Source of the DNA: Cristatella mucedo
Lineage: Eukaryota; Bryozoa; Phylactolaemata; Cristatellidae
DNA length: 38,500 bases
Assembly: GCA_009760855.2 (NCBI GenBank)
Contig: WPIO01000134.1
Coordinates: forward strand, 816,501 to 855,000
Reading direction: 5' to 3'
Numbering within the stretch: the first letter of the stretch is position 1; every line of letters begins with the position of its first letter. Below, in pieces: positions 24,540-34,796 of this stretch. The notes below the pieces were generated by a model, which was not told the DNA's origin, did no database searches, and saw only the letters and a list, made by a program, of their open reading frames with translations. Both the position numbers and the translations under genes were made by a program.

Positions 24540-26175
24540 GCACTTGTTACCTTTCAAGAAAGCTGTAGTCAGGCCGCTACTCAAGAAAGCAACACTAGAC
24601 CAAGAGACCTTGAGCAACTACTGCCCAGTCTCCCTTCTACCATTCCTATCAAAGACACTGGAACGAGTCGTGGCAGACCAGCTGAACGCATATATTAAAA
24701 CTTCAAACCTTGCTAGTAAGTTACAGTCTGGCTTTAGAGCTAATCACTCAACAGAGTCAGCATTACTTCGGGTGTACAATGACCTACTGAGGAATGCACA
24801 CACGGGTAGAGTATCTCTGCTTGTTTTTCTCGATCTTTCGGCAGCCTTTGATGCTATCGATCACCAAGTCCTTCTTGAGCGCTTCTCATCTCGCCTGGGC
24901 ATCACTGGCACTGCTCTGCAATGGTTCAGGTCCTATCTCAGTGGGAGACTCCACAGTATTGATGTGAATGGACAAAGATCATCCGAAGCACCTCTGAAAT
25001 ATGGAGTACCTCAGGGCTCCGTGCTAGGTTTGGTTCTTTTCACGGTTTACACTCTCCCTCTTGCCGATGTGACTGCCAAGCACAATCTAGGCTTTCACTT
25101 CGATGCTGATGACACTCATTGGTACCTTTGCTTTGATCCCTCCCAGCCTTCGAGCACCTCAAATTCTCTCAGCTCACTAGCTGCATGTATTGATGACATC
25201 CGCACATGGATGGCAGCTAATTTTCTGAAATTAAATGATAATAAAACTAACTTACTAGTTATGGGCAAACCCAGTGTGATTCAGAAATTGAAAAGCTAAC
25301 GCTCAAAATCGGCTCTGCCAGCATAGGTGTCATGTTCCAAAGTGATCTCTCGTTAGACGACCACATCAGCTCCACAATTAAGTCTACTTACTTTCAGCTA
25401 CATAACATTGCTAAAATTTGGGGTTTCATTGCTAAAATTTGGGGTTGTTTATATAAGGATACCAAATCTAAGTTGGTCCATGCATTTGTGACATCCCCTC
25501 TCGACATAACTCATTGCTTGCACTGGTCTACCGGCATGTGCAATCAGGTGCTTCCAGCTGGTACAAAACTCAGCAGCTAGGCTTGTCTGTCGTGAGCATC
25601 GCAGTTGCCTCATTACTCCACTTCTTGCCGACCTGCACTGGCTACCAGTCAAGCAACGGATCGGCTTCAAGATTTTGTCGCTCACTTTTAGGTCTCTTCA
25701 TTCTTTGGCTCCAGCCTACCTATCAAATCTATTCTCCCATCAGGCCAAGCATCATACCACCTGCTTTTTGCAAACTGTTTACCCATACGTCGTACAAACC
25801 TCAAATCCTTTGGAGACCGTGCATTTAGTTCGTATGCTCCTAAAGCCTGGAACTCACTCCTGACTTGCGTCACAACATCCCCTGACTTGACCTCATTTAA
25901 AAAGAAATTAAAAACGGACCTATTTATGACAGCATTTAGTGGGTCCCTGTGATTCGTCCTTTATATGCTTATGCATGCTGACACTGTGCATGCTGCCACT
26001 AACTGCACTTGATCCTGTGCATGTCACCCCTAACCATGTTATTCATGTTGTTTATCAAGCATGATACCACTCACCATTTGATCATGTTTCCTTTGCAGCA
26101 AATGTAAAGTGCCTAGAAAGAGATTTAGTTCTCTGAATGTGCTTTATCAAGTGTATTAGTATTATTATTATTTTG
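24540..26175 (+). pseudogene. L2/CR1-like LINE, family 1: ORF2 with reverse transcriptase, degraded, plus 3'UTR
   Basis: Best-preserved LINE copy. Frame from about 24544 has the RT entry block (VVRPLLKKATLD, LSNYCPVSLLPFLSKTLE), SGFRANHSTESALL, LLVFLDLSAAFDAIDHQVLL, GVPQGSVLGLVLF and the catalytic box read here FHFDADDT, where functional relatives have Y before ADD. It runs to TAA at 25297-25299. Coding similarity continues in other frames: MFQSDLSLDDHIS (25332 on), LLADLHWLP, LTFRSLHSLAPAYLSNLFSH and PKAWNSLLT. Against 37290-37340, about 25-30 nt are missing at 25318-25328. An about 20-nt segment CATTGCTAAAATTTGGGGTT is duplicated at 25408-25445. The 3'UTR ends AAAGTGCCTAGAAAGAGATT then (ATT)n at 26157-26172. 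The endonuclease domain is absent. It sits in intron 4, sense to the gene. Confidence 0.93.
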
Positions 26176-26422
26176 TATTTGACAGTACTCAGTACTTTTT
26201 ACTTCACTACTTATTTTTTACGTTTGCATCAGCTTTTCGTGAATGTATAGCTGCCTCAACTTGAGCATTCATTCTTCAGGCCGGTCCTTTTCTCCGGCCG
26301 GTTCATTCCGGTCCCATGTGCGAGCTCCCAGTCGATGCCGGGCAGCACCAGACCAGGGGCGTCTGCATTCGCCTGTTCGAAAGGCATTACCCTGGCAGGA
26401 CCAGCACATACGAGTTGATTCA
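26176..26422. other. Intron 4 spacer, no recognised feature
   Basis: Short unclassified stretch between a LINE tail and a SINE. Confidence 0.3.
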
Positions 26423-26573
26423 ACAGCCTCTTTTCTATAGCGACAGAAGAGCCTTTACGGCTATCACCACCGCTTGCAGCAGCAATATAGGATTGCCCAC
26501 TGCAGGATTCGAACCTACGACCTCAGGACCGAAGTCGTGAAAAGCAACCCCCTTACCTAGTGTGCCATCACGG
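26423..26573 (-). mobile_element. tRNA-derived SINE, family A, copy 2
   Basis: Minus strand from GCCGTGATGGCACACTAGGT (A box) through GACTTCGGTCCTGAGGTCGT (hairpin with one mismatch) and the B box GGTTCGAATCC to ATAGCCGTAAAGGCTCTTCT and GTCGCTATAG. It is close to the copy at 10847-10997. Confidence 0.86.
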
Positions 26574-27768
26574 CTCACCATCAGTTTTGTTCTGGCTGGA
26601 AGGACAGGGTGTTGCCAATGGCACTGACCTCGGCACTAACCTTTCTATAGCTATGCATCTGGCTACCCCTCCCTCTCCGTGCTACCGGCGACCCCCCCTC
26701 CCAGGCTACTCTGCTGAGCTTGATTGCATCAAGTCGATAGCCGTGCCCAAGGTTCGGAGCTTTACAGATATTCTTCACACGTCGGCTAGGATTAGCACCA
26801 TCACGAGCACTGCATTTTCGGCCTGCATCTTTCCGGACGTGGAAGCCGCTGCACCCCGTTTGTAGCAGAAGGTTGACACAGGAGCTAGGTTCAGAAGCAT
26901 TCAGATTCGGTGAAACAGAAACCGAAAATACACAGAAGGACAGGCGTAAACAGCTGCAAGGGAAAACAGGTGCAAAAATACTCAGCCGCAAAAAAGTCCT
27001 TGCAGTATGGCCACTGCTGCTGTGGCTGTGAATTAATAACAGGGTTTTCTACGATGCCGGCAGTCTAAAGCAGGCAGCAGCTCTCACTCGGTTGGGGGGA
27101 GCCCCTTAGGTATAACTTAGTTAACAGTGTCTGCCCTTGTTGTGCAATGGAGGGCTACGCTTGTGAACGTCTATGCGTCAGAAATTCGGTCAGGTTTTGC
27201 AATGGTTGATCTCGGTGACGTGAGAAGTATGCTACGAGCATTACTCCAAGTGTCGAACTGAAGTTGCATTAAGACCATATTAAGGCCATATGAAGTTGCA
27301 CATCAGACTCTAGTCACATTTTCTTTTAAACGCAGGCAAAGCACGAAAATGTATAGGTGAAGCAATTTCTTTTCAGTTAGACTAGTCTGTGACTCTGTTG
27401 GCTGAACTCAGCAATAGAGAGACCGAGAGAGGCTGTGGAATTTTATGCACCAGGAAGTTAACTTGACTTGAGAGCTAAAATATAAAAGCCATTATAGGCT
27501 CTGTAGGTAGTAGTCCTGAAAGTCAAACTCGAAAACCGTTTACCAAGTGTTTACTACTTTATTATTTGAAGATACTTTTTCACTGTGTATCCGAGCCACC
27601 TAAGGATTCCACTTGTATTTGCAAGTTCTAAGATTACGGCCTAAACAAGTGCCATTGTGCCTTAAGGCATCCACAGCTAAATGGTCAGGCTGGAGAGCTA
27701 TTCTAAGTGCTGTAATGTGCCCTGATATCCCTGTCAGCGTAGGCTCATTATGTCACCTGATTTACCTA
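26574..27768. other. Intron 4 segment, no recognised feature
   Basis: About 1.2 kb without a convincing exon or mobile element. Minor repetition GACCATATTAAGGCCATATG lies at 27272-27293. Confidence 0.35.
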
Positions 27769-27903
27769 CCTCATTTGTGTAGCCACAGAAGAGCATTAAC
27801 GCTATAACTGCCACTTGCAGTGGGCATTAAAGAATCGCCCACTGCAGGACTTGAGCCCACGAACTCTGTCGTGAAGAGCAAGCACCTTACCTCCAGAGCT
27901 AAG
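27769..27903 (-). mobile_element. Diverged tRNA-derived SINE, family A, copy 3
   Basis: Plus strand shows GTGTAGCCACAGAAGAGCAT, ACTGCCACTTGCAGTGGGCA, AAGAATCGCCCACTGCAGGA and TTGAGCCCACGA, the same order as copies 1 and 2. The B box has one change (GGGCTCAAGTCC) and the hairpin next to it is lost. Confidence 0.75.
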
Positions 27904-28571
27904 ACCCACGGGCCGTTACCGATCTACGGTAAGAACAAGTGCAAATACACCTATAGTGGGCGCTTGCGACAAGCACCCGAAGATTGTATGCACGTGTGGC
28001 TGTCTTGACTGGAGATGATAAACCATCTTTCTCTCACTTCCGTCCAAGCATATAAAAGCTGTGAGCAAGGGCTGTGAGCAATGGCTGAGCCAAAGATGTT
28101 TGGGCAGACTCACTGCACGACAGTGGCTAGCTTGGAATGGTGAATTCTAATTCGCGACTGTCACAACTCTAAAAGGGGTTATGAAGGTTGCATCGCTAAA
28201 TAAGAGGCATTATGTAGTCCAAATTGCTTCAAGGCTGCCCTTCATGTACAATTAGTGACCAAACAGCCTCTCGTCCGACTGAAGGGAAATTAAAATTGCA
28301 GAGCGTAGTGAATAGCTACCAAAGTGACTAACAGTGAGCTGGCATAATAGGGCAGCTAGGAGAGATCGGCGGTAGAAGCAAGGTCAAGTGTGTCTATGAG
28401 CTAAAAATGTAGCATTAAGTTATACTACTAACCTAGCCAAATCCCCATCTGGTACGTCATACGAGTACAGCAACAGGGTGCTTGCAGCAGAGCATCCTCT
28501 TTTGTGTGCACTCTGCTAGATGTGGCTTGTGATGCAACGATATGCGCCGACCTACCTGTGGCTTCCTACAG

Positions 28572-28692
28572 GTATTACGTCATCTATGCTCTTCCATCTT
28601 TGAAATTTCTCGATGCCAGTGTAGTCACAGCTGCCGAGCAGGCCCAGGCAAAGCTAGTCGGTCCTAACATGCCGACAGTGCAGCAGCCACAG
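28572..28692 (+). CDS. LRMDA: LRMDA-like exon 5 (LPSLKFLDA cap)
   Basis: Acceptor CTTCCTACAG ends at 28571; donor GTAAGG starts at 28693. The exon completes the split arginine and reads YYVIYALPSLKFLDASVVTA, then AEQAQAKLVGPNMPTVQQPQ. The block Y-x-L-P-x-L-K-F-L-D is the LRR C-terminal cap shared by LRMDA and several other LRR proteins of the U2A'/LRRC family; here the alignment to LRMDA is nearly gapless. The second half, rich in Q, A and P, is less conserved. A long TC microsatellite begins only 65 nt beyond the donor. Confidence 0.95.
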
Positions 28693-28756
28693 GTAAGGCA
28701 ACAGCTCGCTGCCTCTCTGCTCTTTCCTCTTCCACACTCTCCCCTTCCTCTCTCTT

Positions 28757-28757
<1 letters not shown>

Positions 28758-28841
<84 letters not shown>
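28758..28841. repeat. (TC)n microsatellite in intron 5
   Basis: About 42 TC units within a longer pyrimidine-rich stretch (28715-28880) that starts shortly after the exon 5 donor at 28693. Confidence 0.96.
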
Positions 28842-28843
<2 letters not shown>

Positions 28844-28880
28844 TCTTCCCTCTTCAACACTCTCCCATCTCTCTCCCTCT

Positions 28881-30486
28881 GATCCATGACTGGCTCCAGC
28901 AGACTGTACACCAGAACCATACGTTCCATTCGGTACTTACAATGTGTCTCCAGAAGCCTGCCGCGATAATGCATCAAAAGGATGATATTGTGAGCACCTG
29001 AGCGCCAACCCATTCTGCATTTGATAGATGTCAACAGATCCTTGATGCTGTCCCTGTTGTCTCCTGTGTGAAGAGCCGCTGCCTAGGAATTTGCTTAGAC
29101 ATCTGCATTAAGGCCATGTGTGGCTTGTCTGTGTGTGCATGCCAGACTTTGCCTTCGTCAAAAAATGCATCGACATAAAAATGTTGGACGGTGTCGGTTT
29201 CGATCTGCTAATGGCTTTTTCTAGCATGCTTAAAAGCCATTGTTTGTTGTTGCTGTTGGGTTCAAGTTTCCTTCAAAAGTGGAACGAACTTAATCCGGAT
29301 TTGCATTGCATCATACTGTTACTCAAGGAGGCCACCCATGCACCTTAGTGTTTCGGCTGTAAATAGGGCAACAGACTGATAAGTGTAATGTAAAAAGGTC
29401 AATGAGTGGAGATAACCTACTAACCCTCCACGACACCGAGTGGCATCATCAGAAGTGTAATGCCTGCCAAGCCTGGCTCAAGAGCCAATGACGACGGTGG
29501 TAACTTAGCTAGCCATTGTTTCCCTGTGGCAGCCGCTGCCGCGAGCAGAGTGCCGTAGAGGCCCGGCACAACCTGTCGCCAGGTGCAGCAGGCCCAGCCG
29601 AACCAAGGGGGACGGGTCGGGTTCACGCCAGGTCGGGCTCGCTCGAGCAGCCGTCCAATGTGTAGCCAGCTGTCCAACTCCAACCGGAAGTAGTGTATGT
29701 CCATACAGATGCACCCGGCGGCCCTTCATTGAGGCTCCATCGAAACATAAAAATGACTGCCAGCCACTGCTGTTGAGACTCCTGGACAGCAACCGCTGCA
29801 GTTTAAAGAGTATGAAAGCAAAGAACTGGTAGATGGGAAGGCAGCGATGATGGTCATGATGTTGAAGGTGTGCCTCTGATTCGGTTCGATCTCGTGAACT
29901 CATGCCTGCCCTCCTACCCATGTACTGGTGGAAAGCCTCTATAGCCAGCCATGAAAGAATGGCGTGCCTAGCCGTAGGCTTGGTTGTATTATTTAATTGG
30001 TGCCATGCTAGCTAGCTATGAGATGTTTCTTGTTTTTTGTATCTAACATAAAAATGACATCAACTTGCTGCCACCAATGATATGCTATTTGCCATGTCCT
30101 AGATCTGAATGCATGCATCAGAACCGGATTTACCGACAAGAGTTGTGTCTTAAAATGGGCTAATGTCGTCACTGCTGCAGTGAATTTATATGTCATTTGC
30201 TTCCAGTACTGCCTTATGATACACGTGTACTGTATATTCGCTTGCAGCTCCCAGTTGCGTGCTGGTCCAATTAGATTGAAATCTCTGCTTCCGAGTCTTA
30301 TTAGATCATCTGTATGTCTTGTGTAGTATAAGTGAGCCGAATCGTAGCTCATGAGTTTTGATAAACTGCTGCAGCTCAGTCTTTCTGGTGGCAATGAAAC
30401 GGTACATGATAAGACGTTGCATTATGACCCACACAGTGACTTCTCATTATATAGTCAGGGCTTGACCCACTGCATTTGTGTTCTAG
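28881..30486. other. Remainder of intron 5, no recognised feature
   Basis: No exon or mobile element can be supported. ORFs on the minus strand at 29420-29921 overlap each other in different frames and show no domain. Confidence 0.35.
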
Positions 30487-30589
30487 GTTGAGGATAAGGA
30501 GTCAGTCTTCACACACAGCAACTCGTCAAATTCCTCGGCTACTTACACACCTCTGCCGGAAGCAAGTTCGGCTGACTACAGACATATAA
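30487..30589 (+). CDS. LRMDA: LRMDA-like exon 6 (serine-rich linker with YTPLP motif)
   Basis: Acceptor GTGTTCTAG ends at 30486. It reads VEDKESVFTHSNSSNSSATY followed by TPLPEASSADYRHI and one base of the next codon, with donor GTGGGT at 30590. The serine/asparagine-rich stretch looks disordered. YTPLP followed by a short serine-containing stretch sits at the same place in vertebrate LRMDA, which supports the exon although most of it is divergent. A GT four bases downstream would break the frame into exon 7, so 30589 is the preferred end. Confidence 0.87.
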
Positions 30590-31679
30590 GTGGGTGATGT
30601 GAGCTGTAGTAGATTGACCTCTGCTGCTGCTGAGCACCTGGCAGACATCTTAATCAATCAATCTAGTCGTGTGGTTCATGCTGATTTCGGCATCTCGGGC
30701 AAAATGGCTTGCCCGTGGGATTTGCATGTGTACTGAGGCACCATGCCAGCTGAACTTGTTTAATTGGTCGGACAGGGGATTTGGCCTCATATCTTTCTCC
30801 TCTTATCATCATCTGAATACTGTGTGCCAACCAGAAAGGTCTGCTAGGCAGTGTTTTTGTGTAACGTAATTTCAGGTGCCTAATATTGCATGCCTTTCGT
30901 GGGCAGTTGTGAGCTACGCATGAGAGATCCTTGTCGAAACCAGCTCAGTCGAAGCCGAACATATTGCAGAACTTGCACAGCCGTGTTCCTTCTTAATCAT
31001 TCTGATGGGCATAAGAAGCATTCGATGCAGTCAGTCCGGAAAGGTTGGGCCCTAAATACCAGAGCTACATACCGGGTCAGGAGCCAAAGAGCAGCTTATT
31101 AGTGGCTTACTTGAGACATTGATCGAGGCATGCCTTGCACTTGGCTGATCCGACGAAGTGAGAAGTGTTGGCAATGTTAGAATGTCGAAACAGCACTTCT
31201 GCAACAGGCCCGAATACCAATACGCTGCCTGGCTGACCGATGTGAAGAGGATGCTTGAGTCGATAGACGGTTGGCTGCTCTAATGCTTTGCCTTACTAGA
31301 TTCGACGGTGGAGAACTTTTTTCTGACCTTTGCTGCTTATTCTCCTTATTGGATGTGTTTCTTCCCGAAAAATGAACAGGTCATTCGCAGAACCAGACTA
31401 GTGTCGGGATCGAAGTTCCGGTCAATCAATGCCCACGTGTCTGTGTGCATTTGTGGCTGCATTTTCGTGGTCAAACTTGATGGGAAGAAGTCAAGCAGTT
31501 TGCAAGCAGCCTTTGCAAGTTTGTAAGCTTGGCGAGTTGCCTGAACCAGTAACTGTGGAGCCACTGGGTAACTTTTGTACCTAAGTTTGGGTCAAGACTT
31601 GCTTTCATCACCGATTTAAGGGCTTTTTAAGGTGAAGCCTTTTTTAAGTGACATGCGATAGTATATTAAAGTACCTAGA

Positions 31680-32345
31680 AATAATTATATTAATTCGTGT
31701 ATGTAGCCGTTACGAGAACAAAATCTCTATCCAAGTGCTTTACCACTCACTCACTGCAAGATATGCAATTACCGGGTGTTAATGCCAAGCAAGGTATCGT
31801 GCTTAAACAAGCTTGCAAAAGCTCACATCAAGACATTCAGTGATACTGGTTAGTAGGACTCCTGGTTCGTAGTACGCTTTGAATCAGGCAAATGTAAGCA
31901 CGCAGGGGAAAGCGATTTCAGCGGGACGCTGGAAAAGCTAAGCAGAACAGATGCGTCTTCAGCTGAGAGGTGACATAAGCTGGAGTTCCAGGCTTTCGGT
32001 ACACTAAGGCTTGATACAAGCTGAAGGCTCTATACCCAGAGGATTGCAATTTACTACGAGGAACGGCGAGACGACTGGTAACTGAGGAGCAGGTGGTTCG
32101 AGAGCACACTGGAGGAATAAGGAAGTCGGGTAGGTATTCTGGTGATAATGAGTGAATCGGCATGTAGGCCAGAGAGATGACCTTGGCATCGATTTGATGC
32201 TTGATAAGAAGCCAGTGAAGCTCAGCCGGAAGTGCTAGCTACAAATGATTAAGGACGTGTGCTTCTAATCCTGAGTTAAGTGAATTGGAGTAATCTAGGC
32301 GAGATGTCAAAAATGCATGAACCGGTTTGGCTTTCATACTCTAGT
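31680..32345 (-). mobile_element. L2/CR1-like LINE fragment, family 3
   Basis: Minus strand reads SPEYLPDFLIPPVCSRTTCS, SVTSRLAVPRSKLQSSGYRA, and (after a frameshift in the KPGTPA region) TSQLKTHLFCLAFPAS. An upstream LHWLLIKHQIDAKVI block lies around 32180-32225. This is the same C-terminal ORF2 architecture as family 1 but clearly diverged. The 3' tail near 31700-31745 (GAGAACAAAATCTCTATCCA then AGTGCTTTA on the plus strand) is still LINE-tail-like. Confidence 0.75.
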
Positions 32346-32364
32346 CTTTGCAAGCCCTAACTTT

Positions 32365-32596
32365 ATATGAATAATAGTAATTCATGTATATAGCGCCCTT
32401 CGAGAACCTAATCTCTTTCTAGGCACTTACAATATGCTATATGGGAAGCATGATCGAATGGTTAGTGGTAGCATGCTCAATATCAACAAGCATAACAAGG
32501 TTAGAGGTGACATGCACAGGGTCAACAAGCAAATATGGTTAGTGGCAGCATGCAAAGTGCCAGCACGCATAAGCACACAAATAACGAATACATTTG
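32365..32596 (-). mobile_element. Family-1 LINE 3'UTR only
   Basis: Plus strand begins AATAATAGTAATTCATGTAT and then the tail (GAGAACCTAATCTCTTTCTA). It continues through GTGACATGCACAGGGTCAAC to AGCACACAAATAACGAATAC and stops where a second tail begins. Confidence 0.78.
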
Positions 32597-32978
32597 TTGT
32601 AGCTCCCCCAGAGAACTCAATCTCTTTCTAGGCATTTCACGTTTGCTGCAAAGGAAACACGATCGAAGACCCACTAAATGCTGTGAGAAACAGGTGCGTT
32701 TTTAGCTTATTTTTAAATGTCAAGTCAGAGTATGTCGTGGCGTCAGTCAGGAATGAGTTCCAGGCTTTCGGAGCATACGAACTAAAGGCACGGTCTCCAA
32801 AGGATTTGACGTTCGCACGAGGTGTAGCTAAACGATTTGATTCAGAAGACCACGTAGTGCGATGCCCAGCCTGGTGGAGGAGTAGGTCTGATAGGTACAC
32901 TGGAGCCAGAGAATGAAGAGACCTGAAAGTGAGTGACAGAGCCCTGAAGTCGAATTCTATGTTCCTAGGCTGGAAGTA
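32597..32978 (-). mobile_element. Family-1 LINE fragment with its own tail and an internal deletion
   Basis: A second tail (GAGAACTCAATCTCTTTCTA then GGCATTTCAC) leads straight from ACACGATCGAA to GACCCACTAAATG. About 170 nt of 3'UTR present in the copy at 18401-18660 are missing. Minus-strand ORF2 end reads LATPRANVKSFGDRAFSSYA, PKAWNSFLTDATTYSDLTF and LKTHLFLTAFSGS. Confidence 0.8.
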
Positions 32979-33469
32979 GGCCGGATAAGATTTGGTTCTC
33001 CTAAGGTGTTATGTATTGTATTATTATTATTAGGATGTGAGGACATTGATATTGTGATACATAGACTAGGGGCTAGCAGGTGATGATCATATATTGTGAT
33101 TGCCATGTGATCAACATGCTGACTCAAGTGTCCATTACTGTGGCGATTGATGAGCTGAAAGATTTTTTTCCAGACATTGTATCCTAGATGGATATAGGCC
33201 AATTTAGCTTCTGCTAAACTTTGATAAAAACCAAACTCGGTATAGGAAACCCTGACGGCACGACTGGAACACACGACTTTACACTCCTAGTTGGTGATGC
33301 CTAAATGCGACCACCATCTAGTGCTCGTAATCTGGGTATCCTCTTTGAATTCTTTTTGACGTTTGAAAGTAGTTCCGAAAACCACCTCCGCAGCCATTCT
33401 TCACGTTTGATCCCTGTCTAAGATTGGGGACTGTGTACCACAGTGGCTGGCATAAGATCACATCATAGG

Positions 33470-34070
33470 ATCTTGCTAGCTTCCTGGTCCTGTCTAGCCT
33501 GGTCTACTGTAATTCAGTATTGACTGTACCAACGAAAGAGTCAATGGGTGTTTCTCCTTTTCTGAAGGAGCGTCGCTGGCTTTGTTGATCAGTAGGTACA
33601 AAGAACAATTCTTACTCAAAACAATAAGTTGTACCATGGCTTGGCTCCTCCACGCCTAGCTGAACTAATGCACCAGTTTCAGCCTTCTCATACCATCTGA
33701 TCCTCTATGGACAATAAATTAGGTTTCATCTTTTTCTTAAAGACTCAGAAACAGAAACGTTTACTGTGCAGGTCCTAGACAGTGGAACTCACTTCCACAA
33801 TTCTTATGCAACATCAACTCTTCTGCTGCCAACTTTTGCAGGTCCTTTCCATCTGTCCTGTGCTGCAACTTGTATGCCACTCACCTCATCAACTGTCCTC
33901 TTTAATCAGCTAGGCCTATCTCCCTTACTCCTTGTTGTGTGAGATGAAGTCTGTTGGCCATTGCACCTAATGGTATTACGCAGTGAGTGCACTATTAAAA
34001 GTGCACTATTAAAAACTCCAGCCTAGCACCCAGTACATCTTCGACTTTGTGGAGTTTGGTGACGGAGATC
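33470..34070 (+). mobile_element. LINE fragment, family 2
   Basis: CTAGCCTGGTCTACTGTAAT then TCAG recalls the L2/CR1 LxYCNS block. Later come GTCCTAGACAGTGGAACTCA, CTTCCACAATTCTTATGCAA, GATGAAGTCTGTTGGCCATT and GCAGTGAGTGCACTATT, and the tail GACTTTGTGGAGTTTGGTGA then CGGAGATCC. GTGCACTATTAAAA is tandemly duplicated at 33989-34017. It is diverged from the 20659 copy. Confidence 0.7.
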
Positions 34071-34716
34071 CATATATAAAGGTGTGTAACGGTGTCGACT
34101 TGCATGGCGAGATATAAGGGCAATGTGTGGAGTAGAAGACACCCTTCAATGCATCAAGTCACTGCCCCTAGTGCACCGTGACTCATCCAATCTATTGCTG
34201 CGAGTGGCAGAGGTTGTGCTGCTATGACAACACAATAGCGTTGCAAATAAAAATTAGTTGTCTGTTCATCTTCATTGCCGGTAGCAACATGCCCTGTTGT
34301 CCTCTCGTATGTTTGTTGGTGGCAGTTAGCCCTGTTGTTGCATAGAAGGTGAACACTCAAGTGGCAAGTTCATACGCCATAAATTCAGTGAACGGTCCTA
34401 TTCCTACTTCACGACCTAGATTGTACTGAACGTCTGTAGAGTGAGCGAATATCTTACAGCCGAATTTAGCCTGCCAGATACTCTCTGAATTGCTGCTGCT
34501 GCAGAACGCGATATGGCAAACCTGTCTGCAGAGCATGCTCTTCGGTTGGATCCTGCTACACTACCAGCCCATGTATAATCACTTTGATCGGGACTGTATA
34601 TGTTAATTAGGCAGTCACATTGATATGCTTGCCGAACTATATTAACATGCTTCTATATTCGAACAGCAGTAAACCGTTTTTCATTCTTCAGTTGAAGGCT
34701 GCTTGATTATTTGCAG

Positions 34717-34796
34717 GTCACATGAGCAGGAAGACGTACCGTTACAACGGCAAGCATTCGGAAGGAAATCGCTTTATTAGGAATGATGACTTGTGA
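34717..34796 (+). CDS. LRMDA: LRMDA-like exon 7 (conserved C-terminus and stop)
   Basis: Acceptor TATTTGCAG ends at 34716. Completing the codon begun in exon 6, it reads SHMSRKTYRYNGKHSEGNRF then IRNDDL and TGA at 34794-34796. The ending Y-x-G-K-x-S-E-G-N-R-F-I-R-x-D-x-L is the invariant C-terminal tail of LRMDA. The acidic pair followed by a terminal leucine resembles the C-terminal motif by which SNX17, and as I recall LRMDA, dock onto Retriever. That binding is family knowledge and not shown here. Confidence 0.95.

Larger units (their letters stand above)
7752..34796 (+). other. LRMDA: LRMDA-like gene, seven coding exons (whole-locus entry)
   Basis: Locus entry for a gene split into seven coding exons. 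Exon lengths 69, 101, 127, 140, 121, 103 and 80 nt total 741 nt, giving 246 residues and a TGA. The joins are in phase throughout (running phases 0, 2, 0, 2, 0, 1) and each junction has GT and AG. The product carries leucine-rich repeats in its first half, the blocks LSFVGQDC, RLDLSFN, LVLDNN, LSLNKN, YLSLLGN, EDYQRYR and LPSLKFLDA, then a YTPLP motif and a C-terminus GNRFIRNDDL. That order and spacing is diagnostic of LRMDA. In vertebrates LRMDA acts in melanosome biogenesis and human mutations cause oculocutaneous albinism type 7; as I recall it works with RAB32/RAB38 and the Commander/Retriever recycling machinery. A pigment role in this animal is only inference. Introns are 11869, 3554, 214, 4746, 1794 and 4127 nt. 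Confidence 0.92.

Noticed and set aside
28504-29034. 165-codon plus-strand ORF containing exon 5 and a poly-LS stretch
   Set aside because: Only the part 28572-28692 is coding by homology; the frame continues past a good donor into the TC microsatellite.
29420-29921. Nested minus-strand gene in intron 5
   Set aside because: Two overlapping ORFs in different frames, no motif, no splice logic; likely chance in a GC-richer patch.
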